The notes beneath the pieces were generated by a model that ran no database searches, was not told the DNA's origin, and saw nothing but the letters and a program-made list of their open reading frames with translations. A stretch of DNA of 64,000 bases from Lachnospiraceae bacterium A2 (GTDB taxonomy: Bacteria; Bacillota; Clostridia; Lachnospirales; Lachnospiraceae): the NCBI GenBank assembly GCA_000403315.2, contig KE159636.1, forward strand, positions 897,358-961,357. The letters are read 5' to 3'. Positions within the stretch are counted from its first letter, which is position 1, and every line of letters starts with the position of its first letter. The translations under genes were made by a program, and so were the position numbers. Positions 1 through 8,114 of this stretch are shown here, piece after piece.

Positions 1-1
1 T

Positions 2-718
2 GGGCTGGATACAAGGGTATCACTGAAACAGGCGTTAGCGGCGCAGGGATTCAAAGGCGGCTCCCGTGGCGATACGGAGTGGAGCCAGTGGGTACAGTCC
101 GAAAAAGAGAGTCTTGCCGCTGTGATGGGGCGGCATGGCATTGAATGGGAGCATAAAGGGACACATGAGAAACATTTGTCTGTCCTTGATTATAAAAAGC
201 AGGAGCGGGAAAAAGAGGTCGTCCAGCTTGAGGGGCAGATTTCGGAGAAAAAAGAGGAATTTCAAGCATTGTCGAATAGGGTGGCGAATTACGACAAAGG
301 TATGAATAACCTAAAAACACTGGAACAGGCGTTTGACACTTCTCCAGAGTACCAGTTGGCAGAGCCGCAGGGATTCATGTCTGCGAAGTCATATAGAAAC
401 AAAGTGGCAGAGCCTTTGGTGCAAAAGCTGAAATCACTTGTTAGAACGGCTCTTATAAGGTGCTTTGAAGCGTGGGACAGCTACTATCGGCTGAACGTCA
501 CAAACAGCAACCTCCACCGTGAAAATGAGGGGTTAAGGAAAACCAATGAGAAACTGGCAGGGGAAAATGAATACCTCCGTGCGGAAAACAAAGGTTATAA
601 GCTGCTCCGCAAGGCATTTGGAAGTAAGCAGATAGACAATCTTTTAGAGCAGGCAAAAGTAGCACAAAAATCAAAACAGCGTGGGAATCACTTTAAAAAC
701 AACAAAGAGGAAAGGTAG
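2..718 (+). CDS. mob: MobV/Pre-type mobilisation relaxase, C-terminal part (5' end outside window)
   Basis: The frame is open from base 2, so the N-terminal catalytic relaxase domain lies upstream of the window. About 238 residues are visible. The first of them (GLDTRVSLKQALAAQGF) match the stretch that follows the Mob/Pre relaxase fold in small Firmicutes plasmids and integrated mobilisable elements. The rest is a charged coiled coil (roughly residues 65-215), with a heptad-like ENEGLRKTNEKLAGENEYL stretch. Family knowledge: these proteins nick at oriT and lead plasmid transfer. The stop is followed 8 nt later by the tnpV-like gene, so the two are probably co-transcribed. The identification rests on the C-terminal half only. 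Whether the gene is intact cannot be judged from this window. Confidence 0.75.
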   Translation, partial: GLDTRVSLKQALAAQGFKGGSRGDTEWSQWVQSEKESLAAVMGRHGIEWEHKGTHEKHLSVLDYKKQEREKEVVQLEGQISEKKEEFQALSNRVANYDKGMNNLKTLEQAFDTSPEYQLAEPQGFMSAKSYRNKVAEPLVQKLKSLVRTALIRCFEAWDSYYRLNVTNSNLHRENEGLRKTNEKLAGENEYLRAENKGYKLLRKAFGSKQIDNLLEQAKVAQKSKQRGNHFKNNKEER

Positions 719-726
719 GAAACACT

Positions 727-1104
727 ATGGAAAACAGGATTTATGACGAAAATAACGGTCTCTGGTATGCAAAGCAAGGCGACTATTACCTCCCAGAGCT
801 TGCATTACCTCCCGAAGAAGAAAAGCCGATTGGCATATGGGGGCAACATCATTTGCAGTACCTTAAAGAGCATAAACAGTTCGTTTATCTCAATCTGTTG
901 ACGAGCGGCAGGCTGAATGAATACCTTGCAAGCGTAGATGAACAGGCAGAGGATATGTTTTTTCGGCTGGTAAAGGAATATGCCAACAGGCAGGGAGTGA
1001 CGGAAAGGTTAAAAGAGGAAAATCAGCTTTTATGGGTTCAAAAAATGAATAATATTCGGGCTTGTGTGAGGGAGGTTGTGGAGGGCGAGTGTATCTATTC
1101 GTAG
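727..1104 (+). CDS. tnpV: TnpV-like transposon-encoded protein
   Basis: 125 residues. The pattern IYDENNGLWY, LPELALPPEEE, then QYLKEHKQFVYLNLLTSGR and a C-terminal helical segment is that of the TnpV family found in Clostridial mobilisable transposons. The molecular role of that family is not established. The gene starts 8 nt after the mob stop. A ribosome site (aggaaaggtagga) overlaps the mob stop. A decayed second copy, missing its N-terminus and frameshifted, lies at 19570-19917. Similarity between the copies continues about 130 bp past the stop, showing that this whole module was duplicated. Confidence 0.75.
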   Translation: MENRIYDENNGLWYAKQGDYYLPELALPPEEEKPIGIWGQHHLQYLKEHKQFVYLNLLTSGRLNEYLASVDEQAEDMFFRLVKEYANRQGVTERLKEENQLLWVQKMNNIRACVREVVEGECIYS

Positions 1105-1112
1105 TGACAAGT

Positions 1113-1139
1113 GGCACTCCTGCGATATGTGGGAGTGCC
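1113..1139 (+). terminator. Hairpin after tnpV
   Basis: ggcactcc and ggagtgcc form an 8-bp stem around a loop of about 11 nt. There is no good T-run, so termination is only probable. The same hairpin follows the tnpV remnant at 19927-19953. Confidence 0.5.
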
Positions 1140-1238
1140 GTTCAATTAAGCAAAAGTAGTTCGGGGAATTGAAAAATCTCATAAATTCGTGTATACTTAA
1201 AAAAATTAGACTGAGAAATCGGAATTTGGGGAAATGAC

Positions 1239-1844
1239 ATGGATAAGAAAACAGAAGAATCAAGAATTGCGTACAATAAAATAGCATTTGAATATGATAC
1301 ATCAAGAGAAGGACAATATACCAGTTTTCACATTAACGAACTATCTAATATAATAGATTTGAGCGAAGGTGATATTGTTCTTGATGTTGCATGTGGAAAT
1401 GGAACTCTTTTGAGGGAATTATCGAAAAAAGCAAAAATACAAGCAAATGGAATAGATGTATCAGAAAACATGATTCATGCCGCAAAAATGCGTTATCCTA
1501 ATATGAATTTTGAGGTAAAGTCTTGTTATCCACTTGAATGGAAAGATGAAAGTATTGATATTATAACGATATGTTGCGCATTTCATCATTTTGATAATCC
1601 GCAAGGATTTGTAAATGAATGTAAAAGAGTCTTAAAGAGGAATGGTACAGTGTATATAGCTGACCCTAACTTTGGAGCAGTACTTAGATTTCTCGCAAAT
1701 AAATTTTGGTTGCCTTTTTCAAAAAGTGGAGATGTGAGGATATATAGCAAAAAAGAGTTAGAGGTTATTTTTTATAATTCTGAATTTAAAACCGTACAGG
1801 TTTATAGAAAGGATAGAGGGGTGTTTCTTAAAGCTAAAAAGTAG
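1239..1844 (+). CDS. Class I SAM-dependent methyltransferase (UbiE-like)
   Basis: 201 residues. Motif I (VLDVACGNGTLLRELSKKA, residues ~47-65) is the SAM-binding GxGxG-type loop. An acidic motif II (GIDVSENMIHAAKMRYP) and motif IV (IDIITICCAFHHFDNP) follow. This is the Methyltransf_11/UbiE pattern of small-molecule methyltransferases. The substrate is unknown. The start at 1239 follows a weak purine stretch (ggggaaatgac). The gene is AT-rich, like the following genes to 5565 and unlike the mob gene, suggesting separate ancestry. It has no counterpart in the second copy of the module, where a group II intron and a GNAT gene occupy the position. Confidence 0.85.
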   Translation: MDKKTEESRIAYNKIAFEYDTSREGQYTSFHINELSNIIDLSEGDIVLDVACGNGTLLRELSKKAKIQANGIDVSENMIHAAKMRYPNMNFEVKSCYPLEWKDESIDIITICCAFHHFDNPQGFVNECKRVLKRNGTVYIADPNFGAVLRFLANKFWLPFSKSGDVRIYSKKELEVIFYNSEFKTVQVYRKDRGVFLKAKK

Positions 1845-1876
1845 CAATAAATTCCGAATTTGTAAAGGAGCAAACT

Positions 1877-2326
1877 ATGTCAGTCAATATAGCAGAAACA
1901 TTTGAGTTATTGCTAGATAAAAATAATAATGTTGCATACAAGGCATTACAGTTGTTACAAAAAGAAAGTGAAGAAAGAAATTGTGTTTATCCTTACATGC
2001 ACAGGTTGAGTGATATGCTTGATAGTGAAAATTCCTATATTCGCACAAGAGGTCTTACATTACTTGCCTATAATGCAAAATGGGATAAAGATAACAAAAT
2101 TGATGAAATCATTGATAAATATTTAAAACACATAACAGATATTAAGCCTATTACAGCAAGACAATGTATTAAATTGTTGCCAATTATTGCGGAATATAAG
2201 CCAGAATTGAAGAATGATATTCTTTCTGCACTTCATAAGGCAAATATATCTATTTATGGCGATAGTATGCAATCGTTGGTTCATAAGGATATTCAAAAGG
2301 TATTGAATGAAATACAAAATTTGTAA
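1877..2326 (+). CDS. HEAT-like helical repeat protein
   Basis: 149 residues, almost entirely alpha-helical by composition, with HEAT-like helix pairs such as VAYKALQLLQKESEERN and YIRTRGLTLLAYNAKWD. It resembles short proteins annotated as SufBD-like in Firmicutes. No catalytic motif is visible. It lies 32 nt after the methyltransferase with a clear ribosome site (aaaggag), so the two probably form an operon. The helical-repeat class is reasonably supported; no function is claimed. Confidence 0.6.
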   Translation: MSVNIAETFELLLDKNNNVAYKALQLLQKESEERNCVYPYMHRLSDMLDSENSYIRTRGLTLLAYNAKWDKDNKIDEIIDKYLKHITDIKPITARQCIKLLPIIAEYKPELKNDILSALHKANISIYGDSMQSLVHKDIQKVLNEIQNL

Positions 2327-2392
2327 AAACGTAACTTTTTGTTTATCGGTAAGTTGCATACGAAGAAAAGTCGGGATTGAGGAACGTATGAT

Positions 2393-3178
2393 ATGAAGAT
2401 AATAAACAGAGACATAGATAGCGGAAAACCCTTTGACTGGGGGAAAACATCTTTTGATTATGCGAAATTCCGTGACATTTATCCGCAGGAGTTTTATCAA
2501 AAAATTGTTGGTCGTAAATTATGCTTAGATGGACAATCTATCCTTGATATCGGAACAGGGACGGGGGTTCTTCCTAGAAATATGTACCAGTATGGGGCGA
2601 AGTGGACAGCTGCGGATATTTCGGAAAACCAAATCGAACAAGCGAAAATTCTTTCAAAGGGTATGGATATAAATTATCATGTTGTATCAACAGAGGATAT
2701 CAGTTTTTCGGACAACTCTTTTGATGTAATTACAGCGTGCCAGTGCTTTTGGTATTTCGACCATGAGACTGTTATGCCTAAGTTTTATCGTATGCTGAAA
2801 CAAGGGGGAAGTATTCTTGTATTATATATGGCATGGCTGCCATTTGAGGATGAAATTGCAGGAGCCAGTGAAAAACTTGTTTTAAAATATAATCCAAAGT
2901 GGAGTGGCGCAGGGGAAACGAAACATCCGATAGACATACCAGATTGTTATAAAGAAAACTTTGAGCTTGTATATCATGAAGAATTTACTCTGGAAATACT
3001 ATTTACCCGTGAAAGCTGGAATGGGAGAATGAAGGCTTGCCGTGGAATTGGTGCTTCGCTTACCGAGAAAGAGATTTCGATGTGGGAGCAAGAGCATATG
3101 ACACTCCTTGAACAAATTGCGCCGAATGAATTTGATATTTTGCATTATATTGCTATTGCAGAACTTAAAAAGCATTAA
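2393..3178 (+). CDS. Class I SAM-dependent methyltransferase, copy 1
   Basis: 261 residues. SAM-binding motif ILDIGTGTGVLPRNMYQYG (~residues 44-62), then WTAADISENQIEQAK (motif II) and FDVITACQCFWYFDHE (motif IV). This is the Methyltransf_11 architecture with a longer C-terminal lid of about 110 residues. The substrate is unknown. A paralogue of identical length and roughly 90 percent identity by eye lies at 22473-23258, with matching upstream leader DNA (the gttgcatac...aagaaaa...ggattgagg segment). The pair marks a duplicated module on either side of the CpG-poor island. The start has an ATG with ggattgagga about 10 nt upstream. Confidence 0.85.
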   Translation: MKIINRDIDSGKPFDWGKTSFDYAKFRDIYPQEFYQKIVGRKLCLDGQSILDIGTGTGVLPRNMYQYGAKWTAADISENQIEQAKILSKGMDINYHVVSTEDISFSDNSFDVITACQCFWYFDHETVMPKFYRMLKQGGSILVLYMAWLPFEDEIAGASEKLVLKYNPKWSGAGETKHPIDIPDCYKENFELVYHEEFTLEILFTRESWNGRMKACRGIGASLTEKEISMWEQEHMTLLEQIAPNEFDILHYIAIAELKKH

Positions 3179-3220
3179 ATTTCGTTTGTTGAATTGATAT
3201 ATATGAGGTTTTATATAAAC

Positions 3221-3691
3221 ATGGATTATAAAATTCGAGAAATTAGAAAAAATGAATATCCAATATTATCTGATTTTCTGCACGAAGCAATTTTTATTCC
3301 AGAGGGCATGGACAAGCCGCCAAAATCTATTATCGAACGGCCAGAGCTGCAAGTATATATTAAGGATTTTGGAAAAGCGGATGATTGGTGTTTCGTTGTG
3401 GAAATAAAAGAGAAGATTGTAGGCGCAGTATGGGTTCGTATTATGAATGATTATGGGCATATTGATGATGAAACGCCCTCATTTGCTATTTCACTGTATG
3501 AGGAATATAGGAATATGGGCATTGGTACAGCACTTATGAGAGATATGCTTGAATTTTTAAAGAATAAAGGCTATAAGCGGACGTCTCTTTCTGTACAGAA
3601 GGTAAATTATGCAGTTCGTATGTATCAGAAAGTAGGTTTTGAAGTCATTGACGAAAATGAAGAAGAATGCATCATGGTTTGTCGGTTGTGA
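3221..3691 (+). CDS. GNAT-family N-acetyltransferase
   Basis: 156 residues from the ATG at 3221 (MDYKIREIRKNEY). An in-frame ATG at 3203 is possible but adds an unusual hydrophobic leader. Motif A is clear: EEYRNMGIGTALMRDMLEFL (acetyl-CoA pyrophosphate loop of the R/Q-x-x-G-x-G/A type), followed by the beta-bulge LSVQKVNYAVRMYQKVGFEV. The substrate is unknown. It lies 42 nt after the methyltransferase. The same methyltransferase-GNAT order occurs at 22473-23477, where the GNAT is reduced to its first codons by an IS1380 insertion. Confidence 0.85.
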   Translation: MDYKIREIRKNEYPILSDFLHEAIFIPEGMDKPPKSIIERPELQVYIKDFGKADDWCFVVEIKEKIVGAVWVRIMNDYGHIDDETPSFAISLYEEYRNMGIGTALMRDMLEFLKNKGYKRTSLSVQKVNYAVRMYQKVGFEVIDENEEECIMVCRL

Positions 3692-3713
3692 TGGGGAGGG
3701 AGGGTATGTGTAA

Positions 3714-3890
3714 ATGACTGGTAATTTAGATGAAAAAGCGGTAAAGGAAGTTTTAAAAAGGATTATTAAGAATAATAACAACATTCCGTATAAGGCTAAA
3801 GCAGAGATAAAAGCGATAATAGAATTGGAACACAATCCAGAAAAATTGCTGCAAGAGTGCCTGCTGTATATGCTGTCATATAAGGGATAA
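3714..3890 (+). CDS. Small hypothetical protein (58 aa)
   Basis: ATG at 3714 preceded by a purine-rich ggggagggaggg 12-20 nt upstream. The product begins MTGNLDEKAVKEVLKR, is lysine-rich, has no cysteine-rich or membrane segment except a short C-terminal LLQECLLYMLSYKG, and looks helical. No family was recognised. It sits between the GNAT and the KilA-N gene in the same direction with short spacing, which favours a real gene. Confidence 0.45.
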   Translation: MTGNLDEKAVKEVLKRIIKNNNNIPYKAKAEIKAIIELEHNPEKLLQECLLYMLSYKG

Positions 3891-4078
3891 TCTGTGTTAA
3901 AGGAAGTAGTTGGAGATAATGAAGAATATGAAAATAGATGCCAATGGAACAGAAATCAGAGTAATGGGTGATGTCGTAAATGAAGAAGCTTATATTTCTT
4001 TAACGGATATTGCCAAATATAAAAATCCAGACAATGCTTTTATCGTGGTTGCGAACTGGATGCGTAATCATTCCACAA

Positions 4079-4862
4079 TCTCATTTCTCCCTTTTCGGAA
4101 TTGTGTACCCAGATAATATGAGCCTATAAATATACATTACGGGTGGCAGGCAAATATTTTATATTCAAAATATTAAATTAGGTTTTGGGGAGGTGTGACC
4201 ATGATTTTACAAAATGAAATATGTCACATTGAAATCAATATTGACGAAACATATACTGTTGACTCGGTAGATAATCGCCATTACGATGTAACATTGAATC
4301 CAGAAAATTATCGGCACAACGATTTGTCAAAAACACTGTCAATTCATATTGGCTTATATGCAAGAGAATTTCAAGTAGCGCTGATCGGACCGTATCATTC
4401 ATATGATTTGGATTGTGCCGTTCTGCAAGATGACATTCTTACAGTTCTACAAGACAACATGATAACGCAGATAAAGATTACCGATGCCTATATAATTCGC
4501 CATGTTGTGCTGGACTGTTTGGGTTGTAACTTTGCAATTTATAAAGTTGAAAAGGGATATATTGTCTATGGAGAAATTGAAATAACGATGTTGGACTTGG
4601 ATTTTAAGAAACAATGGTCATTTTCTGGAAAAGATATATTTGTTTCTATTTCAAACAGAGAACCATTTACAATACGTGAAAACTTGATTTGCTTGTACGA
4701 TTTTGAGAATAACTACTATGAAATAGATTTTGATGGAAAGCAAATCATATAGCTTCCGTGAGTTGTTAAGCGGATGCAAAAACAGTAATTATATGCACGA
4801 ATATGTACTATATTTCAAGCTTTGTGCAGTAGGAACACTTTTCCGAAAAGGGAGTCTCATTT
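4079..4862. mobile_element. 768-bp non-autonomous insertion with 8-bp target duplication and one cargo gene
   Basis: Element 4087-4854 is flanked by perfect direct repeats TCTCATTT (4079-4086 and 4855-4862). Its ends are inverted repeats: CTCCCTTTTCGGAA at the left and its complement TTCCGAAAAGGGAG at the right, with further similarity inward (gtgt, cc). The insertion interrupts a KilA-N reading frame that is restored exactly when one repeat plus the element is removed. The only gene inside (4201-4752) does not resemble a transposase. Eight-bp duplications are known for ISL3, IS256 and IS6 families among others, so the helper transposase cannot be named from this window. Confidence 0.9.
4201..4752 (+). 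CDS. Cargo protein of the small insertion element, unknown function
   Basis: 183 residues from ATG 4201 with GGGGAGG 7 nt upstream; an in-frame GTG two codons earlier overlaps the ribosome site and is less likely. The protein is rich in beta-strand-like alternation, acidic, without signal peptide or membrane segment. It contains LDCLGCNFAIYKVEKGYIVY and ends LYDFENNYYEIDFDGKQII. No HTH, DDE triad, nuclease or acetyltransferase motif was seen. It is the sole gene between the inverted repeats, so it is either passenger or beneficial cargo such as an immunity or regulatory protein; that is inference. I did not recognise the family. Confidence 0.7.
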   Translation: MILQNEICHIEINIDETYTVDSVDNRHYDVTLNPENYRHNDLSKTLSIHIGLYAREFQVALIGPYHSYDLDCAVLQDDILTVLQDNMITQIKITDAYIIRHVVLDCLGCNFAIYKVEKGYIVYGEIEITMLDLDFKKQWSFSGKDIFVSISNREPFTIRENLICLYDFENNYYEIDFDGKQII

Positions 4863-5596
4863 TTGGGTTTGTGGGAACAGATTCATAATCCCAATTTTAA
4901 ACCTATCGAATTCGATAGGTTTAAAGCGGAGTCGGGAGATAATGCATTTACATTGACGCCGCAACAGTGGATAAAAGCAACAGACGCAATCGGTATTATA
5001 TCAAAATCAGGACGATACGGAGGTACATATGCCCATACAGATATAGCCTTTGAATTTGCGTCTTGGATTTCACCAGAATTTAAACTCTATATTATCAAGG
5101 ACTACCAGCGGTTAAAGAAAGAAGAATCAAACCGATTAGCGATTGGGTGGGATGCCAAGAGGGAACTATCAAAAATAAATTACCGTATTCATACAGATGC
5201 AGTAAAGGAATTTCTGATAACACCGACACTATCCCCGCAGGAAATGGCATATACATACGCATCCGAAGCAGATATTCTTAATATGGCGTTGTTTGGCAAG
5301 ACAGCGGCACAATGGAGAAACGAAAAGGGGATAAGCGGAAAAACACCTAATATAAGAGATTTTGCTTCGGCAGAGGAATTAGTTGTACTTATCAATTTGG
5401 AAGATACCAATGCTGATTTGATAAGACAAGGGTTATCTAACATTGAACGATTAAAGATATTAAGGGAAAAGGCATATCGGCAACTTGAAATTTTGAGAAA
5501 AAATAAAGATACTATTGAAACATTGAAGAAAAATCTTGTTGAAGATGTGACAAAAGAAAGTTGATTTTTATAATTGTTGTAAAAAATAGTAATTAA

Positions 5597-7251
5597 CCTA
5601 GATTATTCACGGCACAGCCGTGAAAATTGTTGAAAGCTACATAGTTTCTGTGTTTTAACTGAAAATTGCTTTTCACCTATTAAGTGAATGAAAAAAGAGC
5701 ATCCATTTATGGTAAAATTAAGGTGTCGAATCTTAAATAATTACCCTAAAAGGAGCCCTTTATGAGTATTGTAAACACCTTATCACCAGAAAGCAATAGA
5801 CAGATTAAAATAAATTTCAACGGAGGTGATTTATCCTCCGATGCAGGCTTACTTCTTATCAAAGAATTTGTAAACAAACTTGGTATTGATAAGCTTTTGA
5901 GCAGTGTTTCCAAAACCAATGACCCTGCTTTGTTTCGATACCACACGGATCAGGAAAACCTGCTCCAGATGATATATATGATCATTGCAGGCTACTTTGA
6001 AGATGATGCTTCCGGTGAACTTACAAATGATCCTGTATTCAAGTCTGTACTTGAAAAAGATGCCCTTGCATCACAGCCTACTGTATCAAGATTTTTTAAC
6101 CGTACGGATGAAGATACCTTAAACCAGTCCCTTACGATTGGCAGAATGCTGCGGAAGAAAATTTACAGCATCCAGGTACCGCAGGCTGTTATTCTGGATC
6201 TTGATTCCACTCTCCTTGATGCATATGGCAGACAGGAAGGCAGAGCCTCCAACTTCCATTATCAGAGCAATGGCTATCATCCACTTGTATGTTATGATGG
6301 AATGACAGGGGAACTGGTAAAAATCCAGCTTCGTGATGGAACACAGTATTCCTGTACCGGAGTGGCTGACTTCCTGCATCCGATACTTGATGAATACCTG
6401 AATGTTTATCCGGCAATCCGTATTCTGCTCCGTGGTGACAGCGGTTTCGCTACGCCTGATCTTTATAAGCAGTGTGAGGAAAACTGCACAAGCTATGTCA
6501 TCCGGCTGAAGGAGAATGGAATTCTCCGTGAAAAAGCACCCCACCTTTTGGATGGGCTTGATGAGATCACCCAAAAAAACAAAGTCGATTATGCGGTAGT
6601 TTATGGTGAATTCATGTACAAAGCAGGTTCATGGCCTTATGAAAGACGCGTGGTATGCAAGGTTGAAAAGCCGGAAAACCAGATGGTTTACATGTACACA
6701 TTTGTTGTCACAAACATGGATTCTTCACCAGAATATCCCATCAAATTTTACTACAAGCGAGGACTGATGGAAAACTTCATTAAAGAAAGCAAATCCGGTT
6801 TTGGTTTCGCATCCGTAAGCAGCCATGCCAGAATGGTAAATGCCAACAGGCTTCAGGTACATGCCCTTGCGTATAACATATTTAATTGGTTTAGACGGTT
6901 GGCGTTACCAGCAAACATGAGGAAGCAGCGCATTGATACCGTCCGTTTAAAACTGATGAAGATTGCTGTAAAAGCAGTTCGTTCTGCAAGATATACCACA
7001 TTCAAACTGTGCAGCAGCTGCCCATATAAGAAAGAATTCTATGAGACACTTTCAAATATCGGTAAGCTGAATGTACAGTTAGAATAGCAGCTATTAACGA
7101 ACCTTGAGAGCTTAACAACTGCTCTGAACTTTGCCACAGGGATTTTATACCCTTTTGACAGGTTAATTGAGTGATGTTATGTCTGCATGGATAAATTTTT
7201 AGATTCATGGCACAGTTATCAGTTCAAATACTGGTCCGTGAATAATTCAGG
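5597..7251. mobile_element. IS1380-family insertion sequence, copy A
   Basis: Terminal inverted repeats CCTAGATTATTCAC (left) and GTGAATAATTCAGG (right), differing at one position. The 4-bp direct repeats TTAA at 5593-5596 and 7252-7255 fit the IS1380 4-bp duplication. One transposase gene lies inside. The left flank is CpG-normal accessory DNA and the right flank begins the CpG-poor island, so the element sits exactly on that junction. A related element (copy B) is at 23478-25110. Confidence 0.9.
5762..7087 (+). CDS. IS1380-family transposase
   Basis: 441 residues, full length for the family. The N-terminus (SNRQIKINFNGGDLSSDAG) and the catalytic core are those of IS1380 DDE transposases. 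AVILDLDSTLLDAYG holds the first Asp, RILLRGDSGFATPDLY the second, and the YYKRGLMENFIKESKSGF region the Glu. Start ATG 5762 follows aaaggagccctt. Copy B at 23641 is clearly homologous but divergent (roughly two thirds identical by eye), so the two insertions are not a recent duplication. The gene appears intact and may be active. Confidence 0.9.
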   Translation: MSIVNTLSPESNRQIKINFNGGDLSSDAGLLLIKEFVNKLGIDKLLSSVSKTNDPALFRYHTDQENLLQMIYMIIAGYFEDDASGELTNDPVFKSVLEKDALASQPTVSRFFNRTDEDTLNQSLTIGRMLRKKIYSIQVPQAVILDLDSTLLDAYGRQEGRASNFHYQSNGYHPLVCYDGMTGELVKIQLRDGTQYSCTGVADFLHPILDEYLNVYPAIRILLRGDSGFATPDLYKQCEENCTSYVIRLKENGILREKAPHLLDGLDEITQKNKVDYAVVYGEFMYKAGSWPYERRVVCKVEKPENQMVYMYTFVVTNMDSSPEYPIKFYYKRGLMENFIKESKSGFGFASVSSHARMVNANRLQVHALAYNIFNWFRRLALPANMRKQRIDTVRLKLMKIAVKAVRSARYTTFKLCSSCPYKKEFYETLSNIGKLNVQLE

Positions 7252-7265
7252 TTAATTTTTATCAT

Positions 7266-7324
7266 CAGCTAAAGGTGGTGTATAAAATGCCTGCCCTGTG
7301 GAATTTTAATGCCAGCTAAAGGTG
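7266..7324. repeat. Short direct repeat at the island's left edge
   Basis: The 12-mer cagctaaaggtg occurs at 7266-7277 and 7313-7324. The rest of 7256-7466 has no gene; a possible -10 (ctataata at 7421-7428) precedes the first island gene. Confidence 0.5.
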
Positions 7325-7466
7325 ATGCATGGCAATCCATCCATCTTTTTCCCCTGCTGCATCCATCCCTCATCCTAATTTCTGCAAATTTTCCCCCCAT
7401 TCATAACTTGCTATAATATACCTGTAAACAAAACAGATTTAGGAGAAAGTAAAGGAGGAATGCAAC

Positions 7467-7745
7467 TTGGAAAGAAATTTGGAGAACTATTTAACAGCAC
7501 AGGAAAAGAAAAAGATGGATGAGATCATATCCAGGGCAATGAAGAGGAGGGAGGAAAATGGATGGAAAGAAGATGGGATGCAGCCATTTGAGTTTGTAGT
7601 TGTTAACTGTCAGTGCCAGGAAGCAGAGGAAGAACAGGAGGTACAGGATGAAAAAGATAATATTGATCAAATGCTTGGCAGGATGTGCAAATGCATCAGG
7701 GCCTGTGGGCGCTGCCCCAGAGAGGACGAGTCCCTGCCCTTTTAG
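7467..7745 (+). CDS. Hypothetical acidic protein with C-terminal cysteines
   Basis: 92 residues from TTG 7467, with AAAGGAGG 8 nt upstream. The ATG at 7460 opens a different, 20-codon frame. The N-terminal half is helical and charged (NYLTAQEKKKMDEIISRAM). The C-terminal part, CKCIRACGRCPRE, carries four cysteines, suggesting metal binding, though that is weak. Its one CGC arginine codon is the exception to AGA/AGG use in the island. The last third overlaps the start of the next reading frame. No family recognised. Confidence 0.6.
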   Translation: MERNLENYLTAQEKKKMDEIISRAMKRREENGWKEDGMQPFEFVVVNCQCQEAEEEQEVQDEKDNIDQMLGRMCKCIRACGRCPREDESLPF

Positions 7746-7962
7746 GGATATGCAGGATGGATATGACCCAGAGGAGGATAAGAGGGAGACAGAGCTTAAG
7801 ATTTCTTACCAGAAGGGCAGGAAGGATGCCCTGCTCCAGTTAGTGATGGATGAAGCCATCACACTGGATGGGGTCCATCCCTATATAGAAAGAGTAATTG
7901 AGGAGCTGAATGAATTACAAAAATATCAATACAGTTTGATGTTTGGGCTGGAAGAAATTTAG
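7648..7962 (+). CDS. Hypothetical protein, start overlapping the preceding gene
   Basis: 104 residues if the ATG at 7648 is used; that start has a strong AGGAGG 6 nt upstream inside the preceding gene. An alternative ATG at 7750, just after the upstream stop, gives 70 residues but has only a weak site. The longer form begins with a hydrophobic segment, MKKIILIKCLAGCANASG. The remainder is acidic and helical (ETELKISYQKGRKDALLQLV). If the long form is real, 7648-7745 is read in two frames. Two of the five CpGs in the island lie in exactly that overlap. No family recognised. Confidence 0.5.
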   Translation: MKKIILIKCLAGCANASGPVGAAPERTSPCPFRDMQDGYDPEEDKRETELKISYQKGRKDALLQLVMDEAITLDGVHPYIERVIEELNELQKYQYSLMFGLEEI

Positions 7963-7993
7963 GGGGATGTTTCTGGAAAAGAATGGGATGTTT

Positions 7994-8018
7994 CCCAGGA
8001 GTGCCCTGCACTCCTGGG
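7994..8018 (+). promoter_or_regulatory. GC-rich perfect hairpin
   Basis: cccaggagtg and cactcctggg form a perfect 10-bp stem around ccctg. No T-run follows, so it is more likely a structured leader or protein-binding site for the XRE gene 100 nt downstream than an intrinsic terminator. Confidence 0.45.
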
Positions 8019-8114
8019 GAGCAGGTACATAGTGTTGGTGTTCCCACATTTCCTTCCAGAAATGCAAAATCCCATATTTATAGTAGGAATTTACAATAAG
8101 GAAGGGGTTTGCTT

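Larger units (their letters stand above)
3919..5564 (+). pseudogene. KilA-N domain protein split by a small insertion element
   Basis: The two halves are 3919-4086 (MKNMKIDANGTEIRV ... NWMRNHSTISF) and 4863-5564 (LGLWEQIHNPNFKP ... VTKES). If bases 4087-4862 are removed the frame joins perfectly, ...MRNHSTISF-LGLWEQIHN, which is the normal core of the KilA-N DNA-binding domain. GRYGGTYAHTDIAFEFASW follows as in intact family members. The C-terminal ~130 residues are helical. KilA-N proteins are phage or mobile-element encoded and thought to bind DNA. The inserted DNA carries its own gene and is listed separately. The 5' half ends in a stop at 4116 inside the insert. Confidence 0.9.
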
